Origin: Debaryomyces hansenii CBS767
Taxonomy: Eukaryota > Ascomycota > Pichiomycetes > Serinales > Debaryomycetaceae
NCBI RefSeq assembly: GCF_000006445.2
Contig: NC_006047.2
Span: 62,001-126,000, forward strand
Reading direction: 5' to 3'
DNA: 64,000 nucleotides
This document shows, in pieces, positions 48,092 to 58,487 of this stretch. The notes beneath the pieces were generated by a model, which was given only the letters and a program-made list of their open reading frames with translations, was not told the DNA's origin and searched no databases. Position 1 is the first letter of the stretch, and every line of letters starts with the position of its first letter. A program made the translations under genes and the position numbers.

Positions 48092-48857
48092 TATGCAAAT
48101 ACTGTTAAAGCAATAATTCCAAAAAATCTATTATTTTGAACTAAAATTACTTTATGTGGAGATACATCCTTTTAAATACATTCGATAATATGTTTTCTTG
48201 AAGTTCAGGCTTCAATTTTCGGCTTTGATAAGATGGATTATCTAGAATTAGGTTTAATCGAAAATATGCGGGTTCCAAAGTGTGGGGCAATTTCCTGTAC
48301 ACCTAGTGGTTTAATGTTATTGCGGGATTCTCTGCCCAATAATACAATAATTCCTTTCCGCGGAAGCTAACAACTATGAATCTACCTAGGTATTCGGCAA
48401 AGGTGAGTTTTTCGGAATTAGGTTGATAGCATATATGTAGTTGTTTCATGTAGAGTATAGTCATTTTTCGTTTATGTAACGAAATGTCAATTATTATAAG
48501 TTGAGCCAGCTAAGACTATTGCTATTGGAAGAGGATAAATACATCTCCAGACTACTATTTTCTTATTTTAACGAATTCTATTTTGATAAGATCCTTATCT
48601 CTTCTATAAGTGACAGAAGGCTTTTTAATATGATTGGTATTCAAGTTAAGATACGAGAAAGAGTCTGAGACATAGTTACACCATATGGTATAACCAATCT
48701 CTAAACGAAAGTTAATCCAAATTAAGGGATCATCCGAAATCACGAGCAACGCTAAAAAGAGTTAACTACTGGTGGGTGGAGGGGAGGATGAGGGGAGGAT
48801 GAGGGGGTTAAACCACAATTCGCGTATATGATCGAAACACGTATACATAGCTATAAA
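48092..48857. other. Spacer with a G-quadruplex motif
   Basis: 766 bp. Besides the carrier promoter it holds a G-rich tract at 48774-48807 near the 3' end of the wall-protein gene. No gene is supported; a 64-codon frame at 48555-48749 has no family likeness. Confidence 0.45.
48774..48807 (+). repeat. G-quadruplex-type tract with tandem GGGGAGGATGA
   Basis: Four G-runs (3, 4, 4 and 5 bases at 48774, 48781, 48792 and 48803) are separated by loops of 4, 7 and 7 bases. This fits the classical G4 rule. Two of the runs belong to two exact copies of GGGGAGGATGA (48781-48802). It lies 51 bp past the stop codon of the wall protein. Confidence 0.65.
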
Positions 48858-49391
48858 CTAATTGACAGAAGTCGGAAGAAGTGTTGGAGATGGTGTACTT
48901 GTTGTAGCGGTATGAATATCTTCTACTGCATGCAAACTGATTATTGTTCCTGCTGAGCACTCCAAATTGGTCGAGAGGTAATTTTCATACTTGTTTCGTG
49001 CAAAGAAAGGACAAGCCGAAAACCCGGTATTACCTTGAAAAGCCAATCTCCCATCGCTAATTGAAAAGCCATCGGTAGGATCTTTATCTTTATCTAACGA
49101 CAAACCAAATGGAGCGTTATATTCGTCACCGGGAATAACGCTTACTTTAACACCAACCTCATTTTGAAGCGTGCCATCATCGTTCAATGTAAATCTAACA
49201 ATATCACCAAGCGGATCAACAGTCGTGTTGTTTCCCGCATACAATTCATTATACTCTTTGTGTTTTGTTATTGGGACATAATTAAGATCAGACCCATAGT
49301 TCACTATTAGGAGCTCGAATTGTCTACATGCAAGAGCAGAGCACACAAAAGCACATAAAGCCACAATACTAAATGATCTCATTGTTATCAT
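48858..49391 (-). CDS. Small secreted cell-wall protein (PIR C-terminal-like domain)
   Basis: 177 residues. The N-terminus is a signal peptide (MRSFSIVALCAFVCSALA, with Met at position 1 or 4). The body has DGFSISDGRLAFQGNTGFSACPFF...NLECSAGTIISLHAVE. This pattern of a hydrophobic strand, DGxL, then FxAC, a Tyr segment, Cys and xxLxAV is seen in yeast wall proteins of the PIR/PIR-like group. A Thr/Ser/Pro-rich tail (TATTSTPSPTLLPTS) suggests O-mannosylation. No GPI-anchor hydrophobic tail is present, so it would be bound by other links or shed. The function is structural or unknown. Confidence 0.65.
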   Translation of the reverse strand: MITMRSFSIVALCAFVCSALACRQFELLIVNYGSDLNYVPITKHKEYNELYAGNNTTVDPLGDIVRFTLNDDGTLQNEVGVKVSVIPGDEYNAPFGLSLDKDKDPTDGFSISDGRLAFQGNTGFSACPFFARNKYENYLSTNLECSAGTIISLHAVEDIHTATTSTPSPTLLPTSVN

Positions 49392-49950
49392 AAAATAATT
49401 ACTGTAGAATATGTTATTTTTGTAGAATATATTTTATATTTATACATAACAGATATTTAAAAGACCTTGAGTCTAAAAATAAATGTAATGATAATCTTCC
49501 CCTCTGAATGAATCGTAAGCTTGATTTAAGGTTTGATTAGAAATAAAATGTATGGATTAGCTTAGAAACAAATTGATGTTTGGTTAAAAGTAATTATTTG
49601 TTCTATATTTATTCAGAATACAAAATCGCATCTAAAAATAAATCATTCGGTTCCTAGATTTTTTTGAATCCACAATTGGTACCCATAAAAATTGTGGTCG
49701 CGTTCGCAAGAAAGGCAATTATGATAAAGCATTTGTGATCGTATACTAAAAAACGATGCTACTTGGAATTTCAGAAGACAACAAAGAAATACGAAAATGT
49801 AATTTGCTGTAACATGTAGTAACTTCACACGTAGTATGATTATTAGAGAAATAAAGAAGCGATTAAATATACGTTTATCATCATCATTATTATTAGTATT
49901 AAATGTACTATTATGTCAATAACAAAGGTAAATAAGAATTCCAATACGAA
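49392..49950. other. Spacer
   Basis: 559 bp, AT-rich, holding the promoter of the wall-protein gene and the 3' side of the siderophore-carrier relic. No gene was seen. Confidence 0.4.
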
Positions 49951-51318
49951 TCATGATCTTAAGCTACATCGTTGTTCGAACCTTTTGAATATTTTCTTGA
50001 TTGGATTTTCTTTCATATAGTCAACAAAATCATCATCTTTCTCAATTTCTTCAACATTATTACTTTGAGCGTTTCCTAGATTATGATCCCTCAAGAAAAA
50101 TGCCGCTATGAGCATAGGAACACAGAGGCAAATACTGACTATCATTAAAATCTTCTGAACTTTCCGGTAAACTTGAACATCGTCCTGTCTTTCTTGCGTT
50201 TCCTAACGGTAGTGTGCTGCAAACTCATTTGGCTGTGAATAGACAGACATCGCCAAGTCCGCACTACCAAGCTTCTTGTACAAGTCCTCATAAAAAGTTT
50301 AGGCCTAAATTGCACCAGGTACGGCAGCACCAACTGCGGCACCTACTTTATAGACTGTGTAGATAACTGGTGTCATTTTAGCCATTTTTTCATGCGTGAC
50401 ATAACATTGTACAGATACTGTAATTGGATAAGAAAAGAAAGCTGTACCGAATCCCATTAAACACAATCTACAAATAATACCAGAATGGGAGTCTATACTA
50501 CCTCTGAAATGAATGAATATGCCGAAAGCGACAATCCACATGGGAATCTCAAATATTATAAAGCTTTTTAATTTCCTGAATTTGAAATTGAACAAACCAA
50601 AGAAAACATCAGCAACAACTGACACAAATGAACATAAGGAAGTCATTCTAGTTGTGGACTTTTCTGATTCATTAACCGCAACTATTAATACAGCATACAG
50701 ATAGCTTGATTTAACACCAGAAACAAAATCTAAAAGGAAACTGATCAATCCTGTACTCCAGTTCTATTTTTCATTAAATTTCATGGAAGGAATGGATTTC
50801 TGAAAATTGAAATAAGATAAAAATAACACTTTTTTGTTAAGTAAAATAAAAGACTCCGGTATATCCAATTTGATACAACACAGCACCTCCAGCGCTGAAT
50901 ATCGTACGCTTGGGATTCAATAATAGTACCCACTACATAAAATAGAATGGAAACAATAAGTAATTCCAACCTACCAAATATATCGGACAATCTGGCATAA
51001 ACTTGTTGAGCGGCAGCAACCACAAACGTAGTAAGATCTGAATGGTAGTCAACAATGAATTCTTCAAATTCATGAGTAGCGTAACCGGTAAAGAGATATC
51101 TTATTTGACCTTCTAGGCCGTAAGCATAACCTACTAAAAATACAGAACATAATAGAATAACTTTATGATCCCAAGTATCCTATTGTGCAGTTAATAATTC
51201 AGCTTTTTCGACTCCAATGGACTTTTTCTTCTATTAAGGAAGCGAGCTTGCTAGACTTTTCGACTATATCAGCTTTTTTCTTAGAAGAATTTTCATGGCC
51301 CGTGTTATGACCTGTCAT
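49951..51318 (-). pseudogene. Degraded siderophore-iron MFS transporter (ARN/SIT family)
   Basis: ATG at 51318 starts MTGHNTGHENSSKKKADIVEKSSK, then stops. Further pieces lie in order in other frames: YAYGLEGQIRYLFTGYATHEFEEF (helix 1 region), VYARLSDIFGRLELLIVSILFYVVGTIIESQ (51023-50781), a clean 147-codon block with ISFLLDFVSGVKSSYLYAVLIVAVNESEKSTTRM (50748-50305), a loop with NEFAAHYR and then ETQERQDDVQVYRKVQK, and a final helix with charged tail to 49951. The pattern is that of Arn1/Sit1-type ferric-siderophore proton symporters. Total span is about 456 codons against some 600 expected, so internal deletions accompany at least four frameshifts or stops. Confidence 0.8.
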
Positions 51319-52019
51319 TGCTCAATACTCCTGATTATCTAGATAAGAAAAACATATTGAAGATATATATATATCAGATAATGCACTTGAATAAAAAACA
51401 ACACGAAGAGAAGAGAAGGATGTTATGGGTTATGTCATCTTGTTTTGGCTTATTGGGTAATAACTAGAATTTGGAAAACGATCCGATGCATACTCCTGAT
51501 ACTCTGCTATCATTATGCACGTCATTTGAAGCATGTGGAGGTGTCTTTAATTGAAGAGCGAATAATTGATAATGAGAGTAAATGAGGCGTTAAAGATGAT
51601 ATTTGACCTGTAACCCGTTTCACTTGTCGGTTTTATAACACATGAAAAATTGCAGTTACATATCTAAAATTATAGGTAAATTTTCACTCCGAAAAAATTA
51701 TTAATATTTTAGAATGAACAGATTATTAGCTATTGGTATATTTACTAAGCATAACTCGTTTCATAAGCTTCTTACATTTTGAAAACAACGACAACTAAAA
51801 ACAACTTCTTAGCCCTTCTAAACGTTTTTGTCAGTCAACTTTTAAAGTTTGTCTTTGCATAATTCCATTTGACAAAATCAATTGAATTATGTTCTTTTTC
51901 AATGTCTCCCACGGAATCAATACTCGTAGTTTAAAATCTCTGGAGAAAAATGAGAAAAAATAGCATTGGAACACAAAACAAGCTCAGACAATCATTAAAT
52001 TCTTTGAATACTTCTATAC

Positions 52020-52140
52020 CTGTACAACACCCTGTCTTTCTTGCGTTTTACAATCGTACACTTCTGCAAACTAGACATAATGCCCGGCGCGTATAAGCGA
52101 GCTTCTTGTGCAAATTTCCATGCTATTGCAGAACAAATCT
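52020..52140 (-). pseudogene. Short relic of a second ARN-type siderophore carrier
   Basis: CCTGTCTTTCTTGCGTTT is shared exactly with the ARN pseudogene near 50183, followed in order by CTGCAAACT and GCTTCTTGT at similar spacing. On the minus strand one frame reads KTQERQGVVQV against ETQERQDDVQV of the larger relic. This is a remnant of the loop before the last helix. Other parts of this copy could not be traced. Confidence 0.55.
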
Positions 52141-54135
52141 GGTTTCTTTGAATCGATAATATTTTCATTTAGACGAATTTGCGGATAAGTAGGGAGCCGA
52201 TTGTAACTGTTCTGTTTCTAATTGCATATTTACTGAACGACTATTCTTTGCTCAGCCATATATTAGGCTATTAATTATTTCTATGCTCTATTTCTTATCT
52301 GATGCAATTCATTAGACTTGATATTCAAATAACAACGTTACTTGCGATTTTATCCCATAAAAGGGCAAAATTTGACCTGAGGCATTACTTAAATAGTATG
52401 CCAGATGAGACACTTAACTAACAGCATTTATGATGAGTGCATTAATAGAGCAATATAGAGAGACGCTAACTGAAAGAAGAAAAAAAAATTGGTAAAATCA
52501 AGCAAAATATTGATTGATGTTTATAATGAAATTAAGTAACCTGTCTAACTATAGAGCTACGTTATATTCGTTCCAATATGTAACATTAGTATTTCCGAAG
52601 GATTTTAGTGTAGAATATATTACTCCACTAAAGCGTTACATAAAACTATCAACCTTAAAATTTAATGAATAAATGCCGAGAATTTTTTGTGCTAGTTTCG
52701 CTTTCCACATAGTTCATAGTTTTCATTTTTTACGCATGAAGAATAATGTGTAAATAAGCTTCTTCATAAAAATCAGGAGCCCGGATTATCAAAGTGCGAT
52801 GCAAGTTATAAAAGAAACTATTTACACGCGCTATTGGCATATGTCTTTCGTGATGAACTCAACACACGTATGAGACTACCTCAGCGGTAGATTTATGATT
52901 ACTTGAAGTAAAATTCAAGAGGTATTTCCAGACATTTCCAGATATTCTATTGCAGATAATAAAATCATTGTAAATCTTTCATAGCAACTAAACTAGAGTA
53001 ATAATTAATTATTTTAGCATGTACTTATTTTTTCTGGGCTGGTTCTAGATGCCTAACCACACGCCTAATCATAAATACAACTACATGCAGTACAACCTAA
53101 AATTACAATTAGCGTATCTCCGGAAAATATCCCATGTATTGTTCCAAACAGTAAAAATCAATATTCGTCGCCATGTGAATTAGGTAATGCTTGCAGAGCC
53201 AATAACTACCAGACGTTTTTGACTACCTTGATTGACTGGTGCTTCTTAATGACAGTGTCACTCTATTATTCTTCACGGATAATCTTTTATCGTGCTTAAT
53301 CGAGCGGGACAAGAAGTATGGCTGTCTAAATATAAGTTATGACATACGCTAAATCGGAACACTTTTCTCTAACACCGTATCTATGATATTGCCATCGTCG
53401 TGTGTAGTAGTGTCACATTTCCTTAGTTATTTCAGCCTACTTCTCTACCCCAAATTAGTTTAATGTCTATGTAACATCAATTTATGGTAGTGTTCCGACT
53501 CGACTGTCGTATCCATTTCCATGGTAATACATACCGCCTTACAAACTGCTTGTCTGTGATCGTAAACTTTAATTGGGAACAGACAGCAGTAATTTAAGCT
53601 TTTTGGTTATGAACCTCTGACGCATGGAAATGCCCAGTAATTTCGATTTTTTAACCAGCGACTTACATTAACATTTTCTTGTCGAATCTCATGCAATCAT
53701 GCAATAATCAATCATTAAAGCTTAATTTTGAACGGCTATTTTTGGCTTGTTTGCTTTATTATAGTACTATTGCAAGAGTCGCTACTAGAGAAAATATATT
53801 GGGGAATAACGGAGCATATAAATCTCGTAAGTGCTGTGAAGGTTTGTTCGTGAACTAAAACTAAACCTCGTATTGTACCTGGTTTATGAGCTCCGTTTAG
53901 CTTTGGGGTGGGGGTAAAAATGTGGAGACAAGTCAGCTTTCATACCTAAATTCGTGTTTCGTACATATTCTCTCGAATAAGTATATTTTAAGCATAAATA
54001 TTTTTAAAGCCTGCATTGTTATTAGGCAACTATTTACCCTTATATGCATTATTGGCAAACGTTCAAAATATTCATAAGAAACGTCCAATAACATTCTCCC
54101 TGGAAGACACGGCTTTTGACTAAGCAAGTGGCATG

Positions 54136-54143
54136 TTACGTCA
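54136..54143 (+). promoter_or_regulatory. CRE-type site TTACGTCA before STL1 copy 1
   Basis: TTACGTCA fits the ATF/CREB (Sko1) consensus. S. cerevisiae STL1 is an osmotic-stress (Hog1) gene, which makes such a site plausible. The second copy has GTACGTCA at 56403-56410. Confidence 0.45.
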
Positions 54144-54189
54144 TATTACCTCTAGTACAGTTCGGGTCGTCGCATATTTTTTTTTCTTT

Positions 54190-54214
54190 ATATGGCTGTT
54201 AAAAGTTCAGCAGA
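54190..54214 (+). repeat. Shared STL1 promoter box, first occurrence
   Basis: ATATGGCTGTTAAAAGTTCAGCAG. Related boxes occur at 56305-56332 and 56445-56469, so the two promoters are homologous. CAAACGTTCAAAATA (54056-54070 and 56212-56226) is a second shared block. Confidence 0.6.
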
Positions 54215-54363
54215 CATAAACAACCAGGTTGTACTGGTAAACCGGAAAACTATATATTGGGAAAGATTTCCTGAAAATTTAAATATGTTTTATTCTTTTT
54301 TCCCTTTAGCTTAGATTTATTACTTTCTATTATTTGCTAGTTTTTGAGTACATAGAAAATAAT

Positions 54364-56052
54364 ATGGTTTTGAAGATTTGGGATAGAACTAATACGTTTG
54401 GTCTCAGGGGCAGATCCCTTAGATTGGCCATTACAGTTACCGCTGTGACAGGTTTCTCCTTGTTCGGTTATGATCAAGGTTTAATGTCTGGTATTATTAC
54501 TGGTGATGATTTTAGTAAGGAGTTTCCTGCTGTAACAAATGAGGGTGCTGGCTCGGAACATTGGGCTACTGTTAACCAAGGTGGGGTTGTTTCATGTTAT
54601 GAAATCGGGTGTTTCTTCGGTGCATTATTTGCTTTATTTAGAGGTGATAGATTCGGAAGAAGACCCATGGTGATTATAGGATCATTACTTATTATTCTTG
54701 GTACAATTATTTCCACTGCATCATTTGGCGCTCATTGGGGATTGGGTCAATTTATTATTGGTAGAGTTATCACTGGATTAGGTAACGGTATGGATACTGC
54801 AACGATTCCGGTTTGGCAATCTGAAGTTTCTAGAGCGGAAAATAGAGGTTTCTTAGTTAACTTAGAAGGATCAGTTGTTGCATTCGGTACATTTATTGCC
54901 TATTGGTTAGATTTTGGTTTATCATACGTTGAGGGTGAACATGCATCTGTTCAATGGAGATTTCCCGTTGCGTTCCAAATATTTTTCGCTGCAGTTTTAT
55001 TTGTAGGTATTATCAATTTACCTGAGTCACCAAGATGGTTAATTGCTCATGGCTATAAAGATGAAGCGAATTATGTATTAGCATCTTTAAATGATGTTGA
55101 AATTGATGACGATTTGGTTATTGCTGAAAGTACTGTTATAACTGATGGTGTCAACAGATTTGCAAGATCTCAAGTTGGATTCAAAGAGTTATTTTCTGGT
55201 GGTAAGCTGCAGCATTTTTCAAGAATGGTTATTGGTGCATCTACTCAATTCTTTCAACAATTTACTGGATGTAATGCTTCTATCTACTATTCGACTGTTT
55301 TATTTGAACGTTTGGGAATGGCTGACACTTATGAAAAGTTACCTTTGGTTATGGGAGGTGTATTTTCTACAGTTTATGCATTAATGACTATTCCATCATT
55401 CTTTTTGATTGATAGGTTGGGTAGAAGAGCTTTATTTTTGATCGGTGCTGCCGGCCAAGGTTTGGCATTCACTATCGCATTTGTGAGTTTGATTCCAGAG
55501 GATGGTGATAGTGACGGTGGTAAAAAAGCTGCTGCTGTGGGTATTTTCTTGTTTATTGCCTTCTTTGCTTTCACCATTTTGCCATTGCCATGGGTTTACC
55601 CACCAGAAATCAATCCTTTGAGAACCAGAACCGTTGCTTCTGCCATTTCTACTTGTACCAATTGGTTAACAAATTTTGCTGTCGTTATGTTCACGCCACT
55701 TTTCATGGCAGAAAGTCAGTTTGGTTGTTATTTGTTCTTTGCGCTTTTCAATTACCTTTTCATTCCAATTATTTTCTTTTTCTATCCTGAAACAGCTGGT
55801 CGTACTTTGGAAGAAATTGATATCATTTTTGCAAAGGCATATGTTGATAAGAGACAACCATGGAGAGTTGCCGCTACTTTACCTCATTTAAGCTTGCAAG
55901 AACAAGAAGACGAAGGAAACAAATTGGGTATCTTTGATGAGTTCGATAAGGAAGGATTTGAACAAAGTGAAAACATTTCCTCTAATTCATCTAACAAATC
56001 ACCTGAAGATGGTTCAAATGATGAACCTTTAGTTAAGCCTGCTGAAGTTTAA
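54364..56052 (+). CDS. STL1: STL1-type glycerol/H+ symporter, copy 1
   Basis: The open frame can be read from a TTG at 54334, but the first ATG is at 54364, giving 562 aa (MVLKIWDRTNTFGLRGRSLRLAITVTAVTGFSLFGYDQGLMSGIITG). Diagnostic STL1 blocks follow: VVSCYEIGCFFGALFALFRGDRFGRRP, GLGNGMDTATIPVWQSEVSRAENRGFLVNLEGS, QWRFPVAFQ, TQFFQQFTGCNASIYYSTVLF, LPWVYPPEINPLRTR and FYPETAGRTLEEIDIIFAKAY. These match Stl1 far better than glucose carriers. The protein imports glycerol with protons at the plasma membrane, chiefly in osmotic stress or for glycerol use. The C-terminal tail is Ser/Asn-rich. It is followed in tandem by copy 2 after 532 bp. Confidence 0.88.
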   Translation: MVLKIWDRTNTFGLRGRSLRLAITVTAVTGFSLFGYDQGLMSGIITGDDFSKEFPAVTNEGAGSEHWATVNQGGVVSCYEIGCFFGALFALFRGDRFGRRPMVIIGSLLIILGTIISTASFGAHWGLGQFIIGRVITGLGNGMDTATIPVWQSEVSRAENRGFLVNLEGSVVAFGTFIAYWLDFGLSYVEGEHASVQWRFPVAFQIFFAAVLFVGIINLPESPRWLIAHGYKDEANYVLASLNDVEIDDDLVIAESTVITDGVNRFARSQVGFKELFSGGKLQHFSRMVIGASTQFFQQFTGCNASIYYSTVLFERLGMADTYEKLPLVMGGVFSTVYALMTIPSFFLIDRLGRRALFLIGAAGQGLAFTIAFVSLIPEDGDSDGGKKAAAVGIFLFIAFFAFTILPLPWVYPPEINPLRTRTVASAISTCTNWLTNFAVVMFTPLFMAESQFGCYLFFALFNYLFIPIIFFFYPETAGRTLEEIDIIFAKAYVDKRQPWRVAATLPHLSLQEQEDEGNKLGIFDEFDKEGFEQSENISSNSSNKSPEDGSNDEPLVKPAEV

Positions 56053-56584
56053 ATTTAGAGAATATTATATAATTATACATATACCCATTAATATATTTCT
56101 AATCTTATAGTCGCTTAGCAATGTAAGATTGTGTGCGAGAGACGTTTACTAAATAGACGTCTACTAAAAAAATATTATAAGAAGGTCATTTCTCACTTAT
56201 ATCATAATTGACAAACGTTCAAAATAATTTAAATTTGACCAATCACACTTATCTAAGTATAATACAAATTGCTGATGTCACGGCTCGGGGGATTCTGCAT
56301 ATCCTATATGGCTGTTAAAAATGTTCAGCCGCAACCACTATACTATAATACCCAAAATTATACATGTTCAATCGCATTTAGCCTGGTATAAAATAAGCAA
56401 GTGTACGTCATGTCACTAACCGTCACGATTCGAGGGATTTTGCATATATGGTTGTTAAAACTTCAGCAGCAACTTATTGTTCAGAGTTCCCAATAACTAT
56501 ATATTAGTGAAGAAATACCTGTTGGAACGGATCCTCCTGTAAGCTAAATACATATATTTATTTCTCGCTTACGAACATAATAAT
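56053..56584. promoter_or_regulatory. Promoter of STL1 copy 2 with internal repeats
   Basis: It holds GTACGTCA (56403-56410). Two related units of about 60 bp run from about 56270 to 56336 and from about 56414 to 56474, each with GTCAC, a C/TTCGnGGG run, GCATAT, TATGGyTGTTAAAA and TTCAGCnGCAAC. The corresponding single unit lies before copy 1 at about 54160-54215. Confidence 0.55.
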
Positions 56585-58234
56585 ATGTATAAAATATGGT
56601 CAAAAACTAACACTATGGGACTCAGAGGTAAACCTCTTAGAGTTGCCATCACTATATGCTGTACTATTGGATTTTCATTATTCGGTTACGACCAAGGATT
56701 AATGTCGGGAATTATTACTGGTAAACAATTCAATGAGGAATTTCCACCCACTCACGGTACAGATCAGCATGCTACTGTTATACAAGGTGCAGTCACGTCG
56801 TGCTACGAGTTAGGCTGTTTTTTTGGTGCTTTGTTTGCGTTGTTTCAAGGTGATAAGTATGGTAGAAGGCCAATGATTATTGTTGGATCTCTGCTCATTG
56901 TCATAGGTACTGTTATTGCAGTTTCTGCATTTGGTCCGCAATGGGGATTGGGCCAATTTGTTATTGGTAGAGTTATCACAGGATTAGGTAACGGCATGGA
57001 TACGGCTACTATTCCGGTGTGGCAATCGGAAATTTCTAAGGCAGAAAATAGAGGTCTTTTGGTTAACTTGGAAGGTTCCATGGTTGCGGTTGGGACATTT
57101 ATTGCATATTGGTTAGATTTTGGGTTATCATATGTCGATACTTCAGTTCAGTGGAGATTCCCAGTTGCTTTTCAGATAGTATTTGCTCTTTTCTTGTTTC
57201 TTGGCGTTGCACAATTACCGGAATCACCTAGATGGTTAATTGCTCATGGCCTCAAGGATGAAGCTCATTATGTATTGGCAACTTTAAATGACGTTGATAT
57301 TGATGATGAGTTCGTAATTGAAGAAAGCGCCATTATAACTGATGGTGTCAATAGATTTGCCAGAACCCAAATTGGGTTCAAAGAACTATTTTCCGGCGGC
57401 AAGCAACAGAACTTCGCTAGAATGATAATTGGTGCATCTACACAATTCTTTCAGCAATTTACTGGATGTAACGCTTCCATCTATTATTCAACTGTTTTAT
57501 TTGAAAATAGTATTGGATTGACCGGTAAATTGCCCTTAATTCTAGGAGGTGTTTTTGCTACCATTTATGCTTTATCTACTATTCCATCTTTCTTCTTGAT
57601 TGATAGGCTAGGCAGAAGAGCTTTGTTTTTGATCGGTGCCACCGGTCAAGGCATATCATTCACCATCACTTTTGCATGCTTGATCCCTGATAATGGACAA
57701 AATAAGGAAACAGCCAAAGGTGCTGCCGTTGGTATCTTCTTGTTTATCGTTTTTTTTGCGTTCACTATTTTACCATTGCCATGGATTTACCCTCCAGAAA
57801 TCAACCCCTTGAGAACAAGAACAGTTGCTACTGCGGTATCAACATGTACTAATTGGCTAACAAACTTTGCAGTCGTTATGTTTACTCCTATTTTTATTGG
57901 TGCAAGTAGTTATGGCTGTTACTTATTCTTTGCTATAATGAATTTCCTTTTCATTCCTGTCATTTTCTGGTTTTATCCCGAGACTGCTGGTCGTGAGTTG
58001 GAAGAGATTGATATTATTTTCGCAAAGGCATACGTTGATAATAGACTACCATGGAGAGTTGCTGCTACTTTACCACACTTGAATTTCAAGGAACAAGAAC
58101 AAGAGGGAATCAAATTGGGTCTTTATGATGACTTCGAAAAGGAAGCACCTGAACATGTAAACACTTTGTCCGACGCCTCAGGCTCAGAAGATGGCTCAAA
58201 TGAAGCCGCTTCAGTTAAGCCTGCGGAAGTTTAA
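56585..58234 (+). CDS. STL1-type glycerol/H+ symporter, copy 2
   Basis: 549 residues starting MYKIWSKTNTMGLRGKPLRVAITICCTIGFSLFGYDQGLMSGIITGKQFNEEFPP. It keeps all the STL1 blocks listed for copy 1, and its KQFNEEFPP and TVIQGAVTSCYELGCFFG stretches are even closer to S. cerevisiae Stl1. It differs from copy 1 mainly in the first extracellular loop (shorter here), parts of helix 10, and the acidic Ser-rich tail, but both end KPAEV. It arose by tandem duplication together with its promoter. Confidence 0.88.
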   Translation: MYKIWSKTNTMGLRGKPLRVAITICCTIGFSLFGYDQGLMSGIITGKQFNEEFPPTHGTDQHATVIQGAVTSCYELGCFFGALFALFQGDKYGRRPMIIVGSLLIVIGTVIAVSAFGPQWGLGQFVIGRVITGLGNGMDTATIPVWQSEISKAENRGLLVNLEGSMVAVGTFIAYWLDFGLSYVDTSVQWRFPVAFQIVFALFLFLGVAQLPESPRWLIAHGLKDEAHYVLATLNDVDIDDEFVIEESAIITDGVNRFARTQIGFKELFSGGKQQNFARMIIGASTQFFQQFTGCNASIYYSTVLFENSIGLTGKLPLILGGVFATIYALSTIPSFFLIDRLGRRALFLIGATGQGISFTITFACLIPDNGQNKETAKGAAVGIFLFIVFFAFTILPLPWIYPPEINPLRTRTVATAVSTCTNWLTNFAVVMFTPIFIGASSYGCYLFFAIMNFLFIPVIFWFYPETAGRELEEIDIIFAKAYVDNRLPWRVAATLPHLNFKEQEQEGIKLGLYDDFEKEAPEHVNTLSDASGSEDGSNEAASVKPAEV

Positions 58235-58487
58235 TTTAGGACTACTATATAGAAATATATTAATGTATTTCGAATATGCATCGTTTCATTTCGCATAGAA
58301 GTATACTAAATTCTATTTTGATTACATTAAGAAACCATTTTTTGTTAAAAAGTCTTACAACGTGCGAGTACACTTTGATAGGGTATCTTGCGCCATAAAC
58401 TACTTATCATTAACCAACGTATCATTTACAATAATATAAGTACATTTGTCCTGAAACAATTCTAATGAAATTTATATAATAAATAAT
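58235..58487. other. Convergent spacer
   Basis: 253 bp between the STL1 copy 2 stop and the IZH3-like stop. Only 3' ends are expected. Confidence 0.5.

Larger units (their letters stand above)
51319..54333. other. Three-kilobase region without an intact gene
   Basis: It contains a relic of a second siderophore-carrier copy at about 52020-52140 and the promoter of the first STL1-type gene at its right end. Elsewhere only short frames without family likeness occur. The sequence is AT-rich, with no tRNA or snRNA hallmark recognised. Confidence 0.45.
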
